Below, piece by piece: positions 49,565 through 58,112 of a DNA stretch of 64,000 bases. The notes beneath the pieces are model-generated. The model saw only the letters and a list, made by a program, of their open reading frames with translations. It had not been told where the DNA came from and did not search any database. The position numbers and the translations under genes are program-made. The DNA is taken from NCBI RefSeq assembly GCF_024206495.1, contig NZ_JAMBPQ010000002.1, positions 248,001 through 312,000 of the forward strand, in the 5' to 3' direction. Position 1 is the first letter of the stretch; the number at the start of each line of letters is the position of its first letter. This DNA comes from Paraburkholderia sp. CNPSo 3272 (lineage in GTDB: Bacteria > Pseudomonadota > Gammaproteobacteria > Burkholderiales > Burkholderiaceae).

Positions 49565-52159
49565 TCAATCGAGCGGCCAGCTTTCGCGGCTTGCCGCACG
49601 CACGGCTTGCGCCGATTCGAGTGCGAGTGCGTTGCGCGCGCGCTCGCAACAGTCGTTGTAGTCGAGCTTGCGCACGCGCGCCTTGATCGACGGCACGGAA
49701 ACCGGATCGACGGAAAGCTCCGTCACGCCGAGGCCGACGAGCAGCGGCACGGCGAGCGGATCGCCCGCCAGCGCACCGCACACGCCGACCCACTTGCCGT
49801 GCCGGTTCGCGCCTTCGACCGTCGCTGCCACGAGACGCAACACGGCCGGGTGCAGGCCGTCGGCCTGCGCCGCGAGGTCAGGCTGGCAACGGTCCATTGC
49901 GAGTGTGTACTGCGTGAGATCGTTGGTGCCGATCGAGAGGAAATCGGCGTGTCGCGCGAGCTGGTCCGCGAGCAGCGCTGCCGAGGGCACCTCGATCATC
50001 ACGCCCACTTCGATCGGCTCCGTGCGGCCCGCTTCGCGTGCGAAGGTGTCGATGCGCTCGCGCAGGCGCACGAGTTCGCCCACGTCGGTCACCATCGGCA
50101 GCAGGATGCGCACCTTGCCCGCCGGCTTCACGGCAACGAGTCCGCGCAGCTGGTCGTCCAGCAGATCGGGCCGCACCTGCGCAAGGCGAATGCCGCGCAG
50201 ACCCAGCGCCGGATTCGGCTCGGGCGGCAGCGTGAGATAGTCGACTTCCTTGTCCGCGCCCACGTCGAGCGTGCGAATGATCGCCGTGCGGCCCGCGAGC
50301 GCGTCCGTGATGGCCTGGTAGCTTTGAAGATGTTCTTCCACCGTCGGCGCGGCCTGGCGATGGATGAAGAGCAGCTCCGTGCGCAGCAGGCCCACGGCGT
50401 CCGCGCCGTTATCCACCGCCGTGCTGGCGTCTTCCAGCGTCGCGATGTTCGCGGCCACTTCCACCGCGTGGCCGTCCCGCGTGGCTGCAGCCTCGTGCGA
50501 AGTGCGGCGGTTCGCTTCGCGCACGCCGGCCAGACGCTGCTTTTCGCTGCGCGCGCGTTCGACGTCGAGCGCGCTCGGCGTGTACGCAAAGCGGCCGGCA
50601 CCTGCATCGATGACGACTTCGGTGCCCTCGGGCACCGCATGCAGCGCGTCGCCGAGCGCGACGAGCGCCGGAATCCCGGCCTGGCGCGCGATGATCGAGG
50701 CGTGCGAGGTCGCGCCGCCGCGCGCCATCACGAGCGCCATGACGCGCTTGCGGTCGAGCGAGGCGAGATCGGAGGGCGTGAATTCGTCGGCGGCGAGCAC
50801 GGCTTCTTCGGGCAGCGTGCGCGCGGCCGCGTTCGACAGACCGAGCGCGCGCAGCACGCGCTTTTCGAGGTCGCGCAAGTCGGCGGCGCGCTCCGCGAGC
50901 AGCGGATCGTCGACTTTGCCGAGCACCGCGATCTGCGCGCGGATTGCCTCGCGCCACGCGTAGCCCGCGCTCTTGCCGAGGCTGATCGCGTCGCGCGCGG
51001 CGTCGACGAGCGTCGGGTCTTCGAGCAGCACGCGGTGCATCGTGAAGATGCCCGCCTCGCCGATCGCGCCGCGCTGCGAAGCCGTGCGCACGCTCTGGTT
51101 CAGTTCGGCGTCCACTGCGGCGATGGCCTTGTCGAGCAGGCGGCTTTCCGCGGCCGACGGGCCGCTCGCGAGTTCGGGCGGCGTCAGTTCGGCTTCATCC
51201 CAGCGCACCAGCTTGCCGACCGCGACGCCCGGCGCCGCGCACACGCCCGCGAGCACACCCGGCTCGGCGGAGGACGCCACGGCGGCCGCGGCTTCCTGCA
51301 TCACGGGCGCGGGCGACTGCTGCCGCGCCGGCGCTTCGCCGCCCTCGCCGGGCGCTTCGCGCAGCAGCTCGTTCGCTACGGCGTCCACGGCGCGTTGCGC
51401 CTCCAGGCCGATGCCGACGAGTTCGATGGTCGCGCCCTCGCCCGCGCCGAGGCCCAGCAGGCCGACGACGCTTTCGATAGCGGACTTCCGCTCGCCAAAG
51501 CGGACCTCGACGCGCGCGTCGATGCCGCGCACCGCTTCGCGCGCCCGCGCCGCGGGCCGCGCATGAAGGCCGCCCGCATGCGTGAGCGTCACGCTGCGGC
51601 GCACTTCGTTTGCGATCAATTCGTGGGCGGCCGCGATCTGTGCGCCGTCACGCACGCGCAGCACGAGCAGCGCGGACTTGCCCGCTTCGACGCGACCCGC
51701 GCCCGCGCGTTCGATCACTTCGAACGCATCCGAATTGGCGATGGCGACGACCGAAACGAGGCTCGGCGCATTGCACGCCACCACGTCGAGATCGAACTCG
51801 ATCAACGTGTCGCCGAGCCGCACCTGCGCGCCCTGCGCGACCTTCGGCGCGAAGCCCTTGCCGTTCAGCTCGACGGTGTCGATGCCCACGTGCACGAGCA
51901 CCTGCGCGCCTTCGGCCGTCTGCAGCGTGACAGCGTGGCCGGTGCGCGCGAGATGCACGACGATGCCGTCGCACGGTGCGACAACGCGGCCGACGAGCGG
52001 ATCGACGCCGATGCCGTCGCCGAACAACCCTTCCGAGAACACCGGATCGGGCACCGACGCGAGCGGCACGACCGGCCCGGTGAGCGGAGAGACCAGTACG
52101 ATGTGCCCCTCGACGCGAGTATGCGGATCCATCAGGCGAGACTCCTCGATGCGTTCCAT
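49565..52159 (-). CDS. nagF: Fused EIIA-Glc-like / HPr / EI phosphotransferase NagF
   Basis: This single cytoplasmic protein carries PEP phosphate through three domains to NagE. It has 864 residues. The EIIA domain of glucose type (about 20-145) has active His90 (VLVHVGIDTVEL) and helper His75. HPr (about 188-270) has His199 (AGGLHARPA) and a serine, S226, at the regulatory position. An Ala/Pro-rich linker precedes EI (about 300-860), with phospho-His486 (GGATSHASIIA) and the PEP-binding segments LLRTELLF and GTNDLTQYTLAMDR. All catalytic histidines are intact, so GlcNAc uptake needs no other general PTS protein. It lies 12 bp after nagB. Confidence 0.95.
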   Translation of the reverse strand: MERIEESRLMDPHTRVEGHIVLVSPLTGPVVPLASVPDPVFSEGLFGDGIGVDPLVGRVVAPCDGIVVHLARTGHAVTLQTAEGAQVLVHVGIDTVELNGKGFAPKVAQGAQVRLGDTLIEFDLDVVACNAPSLVSVVAIANSDAFEVIERAGAGRVEAGKSALLVLRVRDGAQIAAAHELIANEVRRSVTLTHAGGLHARPAARAREAVRGIDARVEVRFGERKSAIESVVGLLGLGAGEGATIELVGIGLEAQRAVDAVANELLREAPGEGGEAPARQQSPAPVMQEAAAAVASSAEPGVLAGVCAAPGVAVGKLVRWDEAELTPPELASGPSAAESRLLDKAIAAVDAELNQSVRTASQRGAIGEAGIFTMHRVLLEDPTLVDAARDAISLGKSAGYAWREAIRAQIAVLGKVDDPLLAERAADLRDLEKRVLRALGLSNAAARTLPEEAVLAADEFTPSDLASLDRKRVMALVMARGGATSHASIIARQAGIPALVALGDALHAVPEGTEVVIDAGAGRFAYTPSALDVERARSEKQRLAGVREANRRTSHEAAATRDGHAVEVAANIATLEDASTAVDNGADAVGLLRTELLFIHRQAAPTVEEHLQSYQAITDALAGRTAIIRTLDVGADKEVDYLTLPPEPNPALGLRGIRLAQVRPDLLDDQLRGLVAVKPAGKVRILLPMVTDVGELVRLRERIDTFAREAGRTEPIEVGVMIEVPSAALLADQLARHADFLSIGTNDLTQYTLAMDRCQPDLAAQADGLHPAVLRLVAATVEGANRHGKWVGVCGALAGDPLAVPLLVGLGVTELSVDPVSVPSIKARVRKLDYNDCCERARNALALESAQAVRAASRESWPLD

Positions 52160-52171
52160 TCGCTTTCCAAT

Positions 52172-53179
52172 CTAGTGTGTTTCGGTGACTTTGTTCAGGT
52201 AACGCGGCTCGTCAGGATTGCGGCCGCGAGCGGCGGCAAGGCCCGCCGCCATCACGTAGAACGACAAAATGGCCGCAATGGGATCGAGCGCCGCATCCGC
52301 AGCCGTTTCGAGCGGCAGCGCCGCGCCGGCTACGTCGGCGGGCGCCGCCAGCAGCACGCGCGCACCGCGCCTTTCCATGTCGCGGGCGAACTCGATCAGA
52401 CCCGCCTGCTCCGGCCCACGGGGGGCGAACACGAGCAGCGGGTAATCGCGGTCGATCAACTCCATCGGGCCATGGCGCACTTCGGCGCTCGAAAACGCTT
52501 CGGCCTGAATGCCCGAGGTTTCCTTGAGCTTGAGCGCAGCCTCCTGCGCAACGGCGAGGCCCGGACCGCGGCCGATAACAATCATCTGTTTCACGTCCCG
52601 CAATTCTTCGACGGCCTTCGACCAGTCGAGCGTACCCGCTCGATCGAGCGCGTCGGGCAGCGCGCGCACGGCGTCGAGGAACGCGGCGTCGCGCTGCCAG
52701 AAGCCGACGAGCTGCGCCGACATGGCGAGCATCGCGATATAGCTCTTGGTGGCCGCCACGCTCAGCTCTGGACCGGCGAGGAGCGGCAGCTCCGTGCCGG
52801 CGGCCTCGGCGAGCGGCGAGCCCGTGACGTTGACCATCGCCGCCGTCAGCGCGCCGGCTTCGCGCAGCGCCTTGATCGTCGCGACGAGGTCAGGACTCCT
52901 ACCCGATTGGGAGAAAGCGAGGGCAAACTGGCCGCGCACACGTAAGGGCGCCTGCTGGAGCGTTGCGATCGACATCGGCAGCGTGGCCACCGGTACGCCG
53001 ATGCGGCTCATGGTGAGCGCAGCGAAGTAGCTCGCCGCGTGGTCCGAACTGCCGCGCGCGACGGTGAGCGCAACGTGGCGCGGTTCGGCCTCCAGCGCGC
53101 GGGCGAGCGCCTCGACGCGCGAAGTGTCCGCGAGCTGCGCGGCGACGACGCTGGCCGAGGCCAGCGCTTCCTTAAGCAT
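52172..53179 (-). CDS. nagB: Glucosamine-6-phosphate deaminase, SIS type (NagB-II)
   Basis: This enzyme converts GlcN-6-P to fructose-6-P and ammonia. It has 335 residues with two SIS domains, like the isomerase half of GlmS but without the glutaminase domain. Motifs are ARGSSDHAA, SQSGRSPDL, ATKSYIAMLAMSAQ, and in the second domain GRGPGLAVAQEAALKLKET and AEVRHGPMEL. This NagB-II family replaces the hexameric NagB in many proteobacteria. The ATG chosen overlaps the nagA stop by 8 bp; upstream frame lies within nagA. Its position between nagA and the PTS genes supports the deaminase role over another sugar isomerase. Confidence 0.9.
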   Translation of the reverse strand: MLKEALASASVVAAQLADTSRVEALARALEAEPRHVALTVARGSSDHAASYFAALTMSRIGVPVATLPMSIATLQQAPLRVRGQFALAFSQSGRSPDLVATIKALREAGALTAAMVNVTGSPLAEAAGTELPLLAGPELSVAATKSYIAMLAMSAQLVGFWQRDAAFLDAVRALPDALDRAGTLDWSKAVEELRDVKQMIVIGRGPGLAVAQEAALKLKETSGIQAEAFSSAEVRHGPMELIDRDYPLLVFAPRGPEQAGLIEFARDMERRGARVLLAAPADVAGAALPLETAADAALDPIAAILSFYVMAAGLAAARGRNPDEPRYLNKVTETH

Positions 53180-54275
53180 ATTCGACAATCGATTCTCCTT
53201 CGACGTAGGTCGCGGTGAGCGCCAGCTCGCGATCGAACACGTTGACATCGGCCCAAGCGCCGCGCGCGAGGCGGCCACGGTCTTCGATGCCGAGGTAATC
53301 GGCGGCATAGCGCGACAGGCGCGCGGACACGTCCGCGATCGGCAGGCCGATCGAGACGAGGTTGCGCAGCGCCTGGTCCATGGTGAGGGTGCTGCCCGCG
53401 AGCGTGCCGTCGGCGAGACGCACGCCGCCAAGGCATTTCGTCACGTGCTGGCTGCCGAGGCGGTATTCGCCGTCGGGCATGCCGGTGGCCGAGGTGCTGT
53501 CGGTCACCACATACAGACGCGGAATGGCGCGCAGCGCGGCGCGGATCGCGCCGGGATGCACGTGCAGCAGGTCCGGAATGATCTCCGCGTACTCGGCATG
53601 CGCGAGCGCGGCGCCGACGACGCCCGGGTTGCGATGATGCAGCGGCGACATCGCGTTGAAGAGGTGCGTGAAGCCGCAGGCGCCGTGCTTGAGCGCGGCC
53701 ACGGCGTCGTCGTAGGTCGCGAGCGAATGGCCGATCTGCACGCGCACGCCGCGCGCCGCCATCTCGCCGATGATCTCGATATGGCCCGCGATCTCCGGCG
53801 CCACGGTCACCACGCGAATCGGCGCGATCGAGAGGTACTTGAGCACTTCGTCGAGCACGGCCGAAACGGCGGCGTCGGGCTGCGCGCCGAGCTTGCCCGG
53901 ATTGATGTACGGGCCTTCCAGATGCACGCCCAACACGCGCGCGCCGCCCGCCGTGCGGTTGCGCGTAACGTTGCCGAGGCCCGCGACCACGTTCATCAGT
54001 TCGTCGCGCGGGGCGGTCATGGTGGTGGCCAGCAGGCTCGTGGTGCCGTAGCGGGCGTGGGTACGCGCGATGGTTTCGATCGCGTCGCCGGCTTCCATCA
54101 CGTCGGCTCCTCCGCCGCCGTGCACGTGCAGGTCGATGAAGCCCGGCAGAATGTAGGGCGCGTCGTTGTTCGCCGGATCGGTGGCCTCGCCCGTGATCGC
54201 GGTGATGCGTCCGTTCTCGAACGACAGCGTGCCGTGGATCCAGCCTTCAGGGGTGAGTATGTTTCCGCTCAGCAT
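53172..54275 (-). CDS. nagA: N-acetylglucosamine-6-phosphate deacetylase NagA
   Basis: This amidohydrolase removes the acetyl group from GlcNAc-6-P, giving GlcN-6-P for NagB. It has 367 residues. It shows PGFIDLHVHGGGG (HxH metal motif), LGVHLEGPYINPGKLGA with the metal-binding Glu, the His residues in QIGHSLATYDD and THLFNAMSPLHHR, and the catalytic Asp in VVTDSTSATGM. The start MLSGNILTPEG is 76 bp after nagR. It overlaps nagB by 8 bp. Confidence 0.96.
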   Translation of the reverse strand: MLSGNILTPEGWIHGTLSFENGRITAITGEATDPANNDAPYILPGFIDLHVHGGGGADVMEAGDAIETIARTHARYGTTSLLATTMTAPRDELMNVVAGLGNVTRNRTAGGARVLGVHLEGPYINPGKLGAQPDAAVSAVLDEVLKYLSIAPIRVVTVAPEIAGHIEIIGEMAARGVRVQIGHSLATYDDAVAALKHGACGFTHLFNAMSPLHHRNPGVVGAALAHAEYAEIIPDLLHVHPGAIRAALRAIPRLYVVTDSTSATGMPDGEYRLGSQHVTKCLGGVRLADGTLAGSTLTMDQALRNLVSIGLPIADVSARLSRYAADYLGIEDRGRLARGAWADVNVFDRELALTATYVEGESIVEYA

Positions 54276-54351
54276 GAGAGTTTTCCGATGAGGCGCATCG
54301 AAGCGCGGTAGGACGTTTCGGTGACGTGCATGAGTGAGACTGCGGCGGCGG

Positions 54352-55086
54352 TCACTGGCGCAGCTCCGCAACGAAGTCGTAATAGCCGTCGCGACAATAG
54401 GTGTCGGTCAGCTCGATGGCGCGCTGATCGGCGGAAAAGCCCACGCGCGTGATGACGAGCAGCGCCGCGCGCGGCTCGACGCCCATCAGCGCGGCGATCT
54501 CGCCCGTCGCGTTGACCGCGCGAAAGTGCTGCAGGGCGCGTACCACGGGCACGCGACGCTGCTCCAGATACGCATACAGCGAGCCCTCGATGGCTTCCGG
54601 GTCCGGCACGATCGATACGGGCAGCGCCGAGTGCTCGACGGCCATCACAGTGCCGTCGGCGCGGCGCAGGCGGCGCAGGCTCGCGACCGAAGCGCCCGGC
54701 GAGAGGCCGAGCTGGACGATCTCCTCGCGGTGCGCGGGCCGTACCTCGCGCGCGAGCCACACCGAGTCGGGCGTGAAGCCGCGCTGCTCCATTTTCTTCG
54801 TGAAGCCCGTGAGGCGCGAAAGCGGGTCTTCCACGCGCGGCGTGATGAAGCTGCCCGCACCGCGTGCGCGCCGGATCAGTCCCTGCTCCACGAGCAGCTC
54901 GATCGCCTTGCGCGCTGTGATGCGCGATACGCCGATGGCGTCCGACAGCGTGCGCTCCGATGGCAGCGCCTCGCCGGCCGACCACACGCCGCAGTGAATC
55001 GCCGTGGCAAGGTTGCGCGCCAGCTGCAGATAGAGCGGCGTCACATTGCGCGCATCGGGCATCAGGGCAGACCAACGGGTTTCCAT
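54352..55086 (-). CDS. nagR: GntR/HutC-family regulator, likely NagR
   Basis: This cytoplasmic transcription factor has 244 residues. The N-terminal winged HTH of GntR type (about 15-80: YLQLARNLATAI, ALPSERTLSDAIGVSRITARKAIELL) precedes a C-terminal UTRA effector domain (about 95-240: LRRLRRADG, DTYCRDGYYDF). Members in nag clusters bind GlcN-6-P or GlcNAc-6-P and repress import and catabolic genes. As first gene of the nag operon it would control itself; a TGGTCT-containing sequence lies inside its promoter (55185-55212). Confidence 0.9.
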   Translation of the reverse strand: METRWSALMPDARNVTPLYLQLARNLATAIHCGVWSAGEALPSERTLSDAIGVSRITARKAIELLVEQGLIRRARGAGSFITPRVEDPLSRLTGFTKKMEQRGFTPDSVWLAREVRPAHREEIVQLGLSPGASVASLRRLRRADGTVMAVEHSALPVSIVPDPEAIEGSLYAYLEQRRVPVVRALQHFRAVNATGEIAALMGVEPRAALLVITRVGFSADQRAIELTDTYCRDGYYDFVAELRQ

Positions 55087-55184
55087 GGACTTGGCGCCAG
55101 CGGTTGGACGATCGTGGGGGGCCGGACGGGCATGCGGCGTGACAGTGCCGGTGGTGCAGATTGGTCCGGTGTGAAGGCGAGCCC

Positions 55185-55212
55185 ATTATATAACCACAAT
55201 AAGACCAGTCAA
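55185..55212 (-). promoter_or_regulatory. nag operon promoter with possible NagR operator
   Basis: On the minus strand TTGACT, a 16-bp spacer and TATAAT form a strong sigma70 promoter 100 bp before nagR. The spacer begins with TGGTCT and holds a second TGGT 11 bp later, resembling the TGGTCT half-site of HutC/DasR/NagR-type regulators. Autoregulation by NagR is therefore likely, but the operator is not a clean palindrome. Confidence 0.6.
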
Positions 55213-55460
55213 CAGCTGCCAACGTGCCGCGGCATGTCTAAAAATATCTTTAAAAATCAAAGCATTGCACGAATACACAAGGCTCCAACGGGGTGCAATC
55301 GGGCATCAGGATTTACCCTGGAGCAGTTCCTTGGGCGTCGCAATGGGACCAGAGTGGCATCAACAGGTTGTCCGACATAGCCCACCGTAGTACCGCCGTA
55401 GGACCAAGACGCGACTCTTCGACTGGAAGCATCGCGCAGACCGCGATAGTGCACGCGCAA
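55213..55460. other. Non-coding stretch between nag promoter and metQ terminator
   Basis: No gene is apparent. A short AT-rich tract (AAAATATCTTTAAAAATC, about 55240-55258) lies just upstream of the nag promoter and could serve as an UP-element or nucleoid-protein site. The rest of the 55087-55549 gap is the nagR leader and the metQ terminator. Confidence 0.5.
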
Positions 55461-55492
55461 TAAAAAAACGCCGTGGCGGTCGCCACGGCGTT
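55461..55492 (-). terminator. Rho-independent terminator of metQ
   Basis: CGCCGTGGCG/CGCCACGGCG form a perfect 10-bp stem with a 2-nt centre; on the minus strand a run of seven T follows. It lies 58 bp beyond the metQ stop. Confidence 0.93.
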
Positions 55493-55549
55493 CGGATTCT
55501 GGCGGCTTCCGCGTCGATTCGACGCAGGCAGCCGCTAGGCGGCGGTTCC

Positions 55550-56362
55550 TTAGAACGACGGAACCATCGAGCCCTTGAACTCGCTCTTGATGAACTGGCG
55601 CACGTCTTCCGACTGGTACGCGGCGACCAGCTTCTTCACCCACGGCTTGTCCTTGTCCTGGGCGCGAACGGCGATCAGATTCGCGTACGGGCTGTGGATG
55701 TCCTCGATGGCGATTGCGTCCCTGGTCGGCTGCAGGCCGGCCGCGAGCGCGTAGTTGGTGTTGATTACGGCGGCGTCCACGTCGCCGAGCGCGCGCGGAA
55801 GCTGCGCGGCGTCCAGTTCGACGAGCTTGATCTTCTTCGGATTTTCGGCGAGGTCGAGCGGCGTCGCGTTGTTGCCGTTGACGCCCGCGCCAGCGCGCAG
55901 CTTGATCAGGCCCTTGCTTTGCAGGAGCAGCAGCGCGCGGTTTTCGTTCGACGGGTCATTCGGCACGGCGACCTTCGCGCCTTGCGGCAGATCGTTCAGC
56001 GATTTGAGCTTCTTCGAATACACGCCGATGGGCGAGATATACGTGAGGCCCGCGTTCACGAGCTTGTAGCCGCGCTGCTTGATCTGGCTGTCGAGATATG
56101 GGCCAGTCTGGAAGCTGTTGGCGTCGAGCTCGCCAGCGTCGAGTGCGGCGTTCGGCTGGATGTAGTCGTTGAATTCGACGACCTTGACGTTCAGGCCTTC
56201 GCGCTTGGCGACCTTCTGGACGACGGCCCAGACCTGCGCGTCCGGACCCGAAACGGTGCCGACCTTGATGACCTGGTCGTCGGCGCGTGCGCCGAAGCTC
56301 GCTGCGAGCGTGGTGGCGGCGATGCCGGCGAGGAGTGCTTTAATCAGATTTCTGCGCTGCAT
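55550..56362 (-). CDS. metQ: MetQ/NlpA-family methionine-binding protein
   Basis: This is the periplasmic substrate-binding component of a MetNIQ-type ABC importer for D/L-methionine. It has 270 residues. The signal peptide (MQRRNLIKALLAGIAATTLA, cut after about residue 27) has no lipobox cysteine, so the protein is soluble rather than a lipoprotein. The Lipoprotein_9 domain shows KVGTVSGPDAQVW, the ALDAGELDANSFQ motif and NDPSNENRALLLL. No metN (ATPase) or metI (permease) is next to it; it has its own terminator and probably its own promoter. The substrate is inferred from the family. Confidence 0.88.
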   Translation of the reverse strand: MQRRNLIKALLAGIAATTLAASFGARADDQVIKVGTVSGPDAQVWAVVQKVAKREGLNVKVVEFNDYIQPNAALDAGELDANSFQTGPYLDSQIKQRGYKLVNAGLTYISPIGVYSKKLKSLNDLPQGAKVAVPNDPSNENRALLLLQSKGLIKLRAGAGVNGNNATPLDLAENPKKIKLVELDAAQLPRALGDVDAAVINTNYALAAGLQPTRDAIAIEDIHSPYANLIAVRAQDKDKPWVKKLVAAYQSEDVRQFIKSEFKGSMVPSF

Positions 56363-56427
56363 GAAGAGGATGTTCCTGCGTGGTTTTGGTATTGCTCCGG
56401 TTCCGCGGCGTTGTGCGCCGTCTGCCG

Positions 56428-56443
56428 GACGATATAAATCGTC
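56428..56443. promoter_or_regulatory. Palindrome upstream of metQ
   Basis: GACGAT-ATAA-ATCGTC has perfect 6-bp arms around a 4-bp AT centre, about 65-80 bp before the metQ start. It is placed like an operator, but I cannot assign a regulator. Confidence 0.4.
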
Positions 56444-56551
56444 TCATATGGCACCGGTTGCGGGAAATAATGAATTCGCATACTGGTATGCCCGCGCGGC
56501 CCTGAGGCGTGCGGCGCGTGTTCGCCGTTCAAGGCGAACACGCAGCGTTCC

Positions 56552-57193
56552 CTAGTCGGGATTCGAACCGAGGAGGATCTTTAGATCGTGAAGCCAGGGC
56601 GTGACGCCCTGCCCGTCGCGCGCGAAGAGGCGCAGCTTGCCGGTCGTGTCGAACACATAGCTCGCGGCGGTGTGGTCCATCGTGTAGCTATCCGGCGTAT
56701 TGCCGGGCACCTTCGCGTAGTACACGCGGAAATCCTTCGCCACCTGCTTGAGCTGGTCCTCGTTGGCCGGGCGCAGCCCAATGAAGGTCGGATTGAACGC
56801 GGCCGTGTACTGGCCCAGGATCTGCGGGGTGTCGCGCTCGGGATCGACGGTGACGAACAGCACCTGCACGCGCTTCGCCGCATCGGGCCCCAACTGCTGG
56901 AGCGCCTGCGAAAGCTCGGCCATGGTGGTCGGGCAAACGTCCGGACAGTGGGTGTAGCCGAAGAACAGCACGACCACCTTGTCCTTGAAGTCGGCGAGCG
57001 TGCGCGTCTTGCCGCTGGTGTCGGGCAGCGCGAAGTCCTTGCCGAACTGGGTATTGCCGGTGATGTCGAGGTTCGAGAACGCGGGCGGCTGCTGGCCGCA
57101 GCCCTCGAGTACCAGCGTGCCGCCGAGTGCGCCTGCAGCGGCAAGCGCGACGACCGTGGCGCGCACGAAGCGCGCAAGCGTGCGGTGGGCCAT
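56552..57193 (-). CDS. sco: Sco1/SenC-family copper chaperone for cytochrome oxidase
   Basis: This membrane-anchored thioredoxin-fold protein delivers Cu to the CuA site of cytochrome c oxidase. It has 213 residues from MAHRTLARF. The N-terminus looks like a lipoprotein signal (LVLEGC), followed by the Sco domain with Cu-binding CPDVC and the distal His in TMDHTAASY. The start lies 4 bp after ctaB; an in-frame ATG 8 codons upstream lies in ctaB. It is the last gene of the ctaA-ctaB-sco set. Confidence 0.92.
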   Translation of the reverse strand: MAHRTLARFVRATVVALAAAGALGGTLVLEGCGQQPPAFSNLDITGNTQFGKDFALPDTSGKTRTLADFKDKVVVLFFGYTHCPDVCPTTMAELSQALQQLGPDAAKRVQVLFVTVDPERDTPQILGQYTAAFNPTFIGLRPANEDQLKQVAKDFRVYYAKVPGNTPDSYTMDHTAASYVFDTTGKLRLFARDGQGVTPWLHDLKILLGSNPD

Positions 57194-57197
57194 GTCG

Positions 57198-58103
57198 TTA
57201 CGCCGCGATGAGCGCATGTACGTAATGGTCGACGAGCAGCGCCATGAACAGCAACGAGAGGTAGACGATCGAATAGCGGAAAGTCTTGCGCGCCAGTGCG
57301 TCGGAATACTCGACGTAGATCTTCCACGCGTAGGCGAGGAACACGGCGCCGAGCAGCACGGCCGAAGCCAGATACAGCACGCCGCTCATGCCCGAGATGT
57401 ACGGCATCAGCGTGACCGCGAACAGGATCACGGTGTAGAGCAGGATGTGCAGACGCGTGTACTTCTCGCCGTGCGTGTTGGGCAGCATCGGCAGGCCGGC
57501 GTTTTCGTAGTCCTTGCGGCGGTAGAGCGCGAGAGCCCAGAAGTGCGGCGGCGTCCACACGAAAATGATCAGCACGAGAATCCAGGCGTCGGCGGGCACG
57601 TGGCCCGTCACGGCGGCCCAGCCGAGCGCAGGCGGCATGGCGCCGGAGGCGCCGCCGATCACGATGTTCTGCGGCGTGGCCGGCTTGAGCAGCAGCGTGT
57701 AAATGATCGCGTAGCCGATGAAAGTCGCGACCGTGAGCCACATGGTGAGCGGATTGGCGAACGTGTACAGCACCCACATGCCCAGGCCGCCGATGACCGC
57801 CGAGAAGATCAGGATCTGCGGGCTCGTGATCTCGCCGCGCGCCGAAGGACGCCAGGCAGTGCGACGCATGCGCGCATCGACCTTTTGCTCGACGAGACAG
57901 TTGATCGCGAAGGCCGCGCCGGCCGTGAGCCAGATGCCGACGGTGCCGCCGATCAGCTGCTTCCAGGGCACCATGCCCGGCACGGCGAGGAACATGCCGA
58001 TGACGGCGCAAAACACGGCGAGTTGCGTGACGCGCGGCTTGGTGAGCGCGAGATATTGGGAAATCCGGCTACCGGGCGTCTGGGATAGGGTTGTACTTTC
58101 CAT
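57198..58103 (-). CDS. ctaB: Protoheme IX farnesyltransferase (haem O synthase) CtaB
   Basis: This UbiA-family inner-membrane prenyltransferase makes haem O from haem B and farnesyl diphosphate. It has 301 residues with about nine hydrophobic segments. The substrate motifs [19 protein letters not shown] (NxxxDxxxD-like) and the second conserved region around [16 protein letters not shown] are present. It lies 9 bp after ctaA, so haem O and haem A synthesis are coupled, and 4 bp before sco. Confidence 0.95.
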   Translation of the reverse strand: MESTTLSQTPGSRISQYLALTKPRVTQLAVFCAVIGMFLAVPGMVPWKQLIGGTVGIWLTAGAAFAINCLVEQKVDARMRRTAWRPSARGEITSPQILIFSAVIGGLGMWVLYTFANPLTMWLTVATFIGYAIIYTLLLKPATPQNIVIGGASGAMPPALGWAAVTGHVPADAWILVLIIFVWTPPHFWALALYRRKDYENAGLPMLPNTHGEKYTRLHILLYTVILFAVTLMPYISGMSGVLYLASAVLLGAVFLAYAWKIYVEYSDALARKTFRYSIVYLSLLFMALLVDHYVHALIAA

Positions 58104-58112
58104 AGGGCGGGA

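Noticed and set aside
49481..52945. A plus-strand frame of over 1100 codons opposite nagF and nagB.
   Set aside because: Same reason: Arg/His/Ala-rich antisense translation with no family similarity, opposite well-identified genes.
56428..56443. A MetJ box or S-adenosylmethionine riboswitch upstream of metQ.
   Set aside because: The palindrome does not match AGACGTCT repeats and MetJ is not typical of betaproteobacteria; I could not fold a SAM riboswitch motif in 56363-56551.
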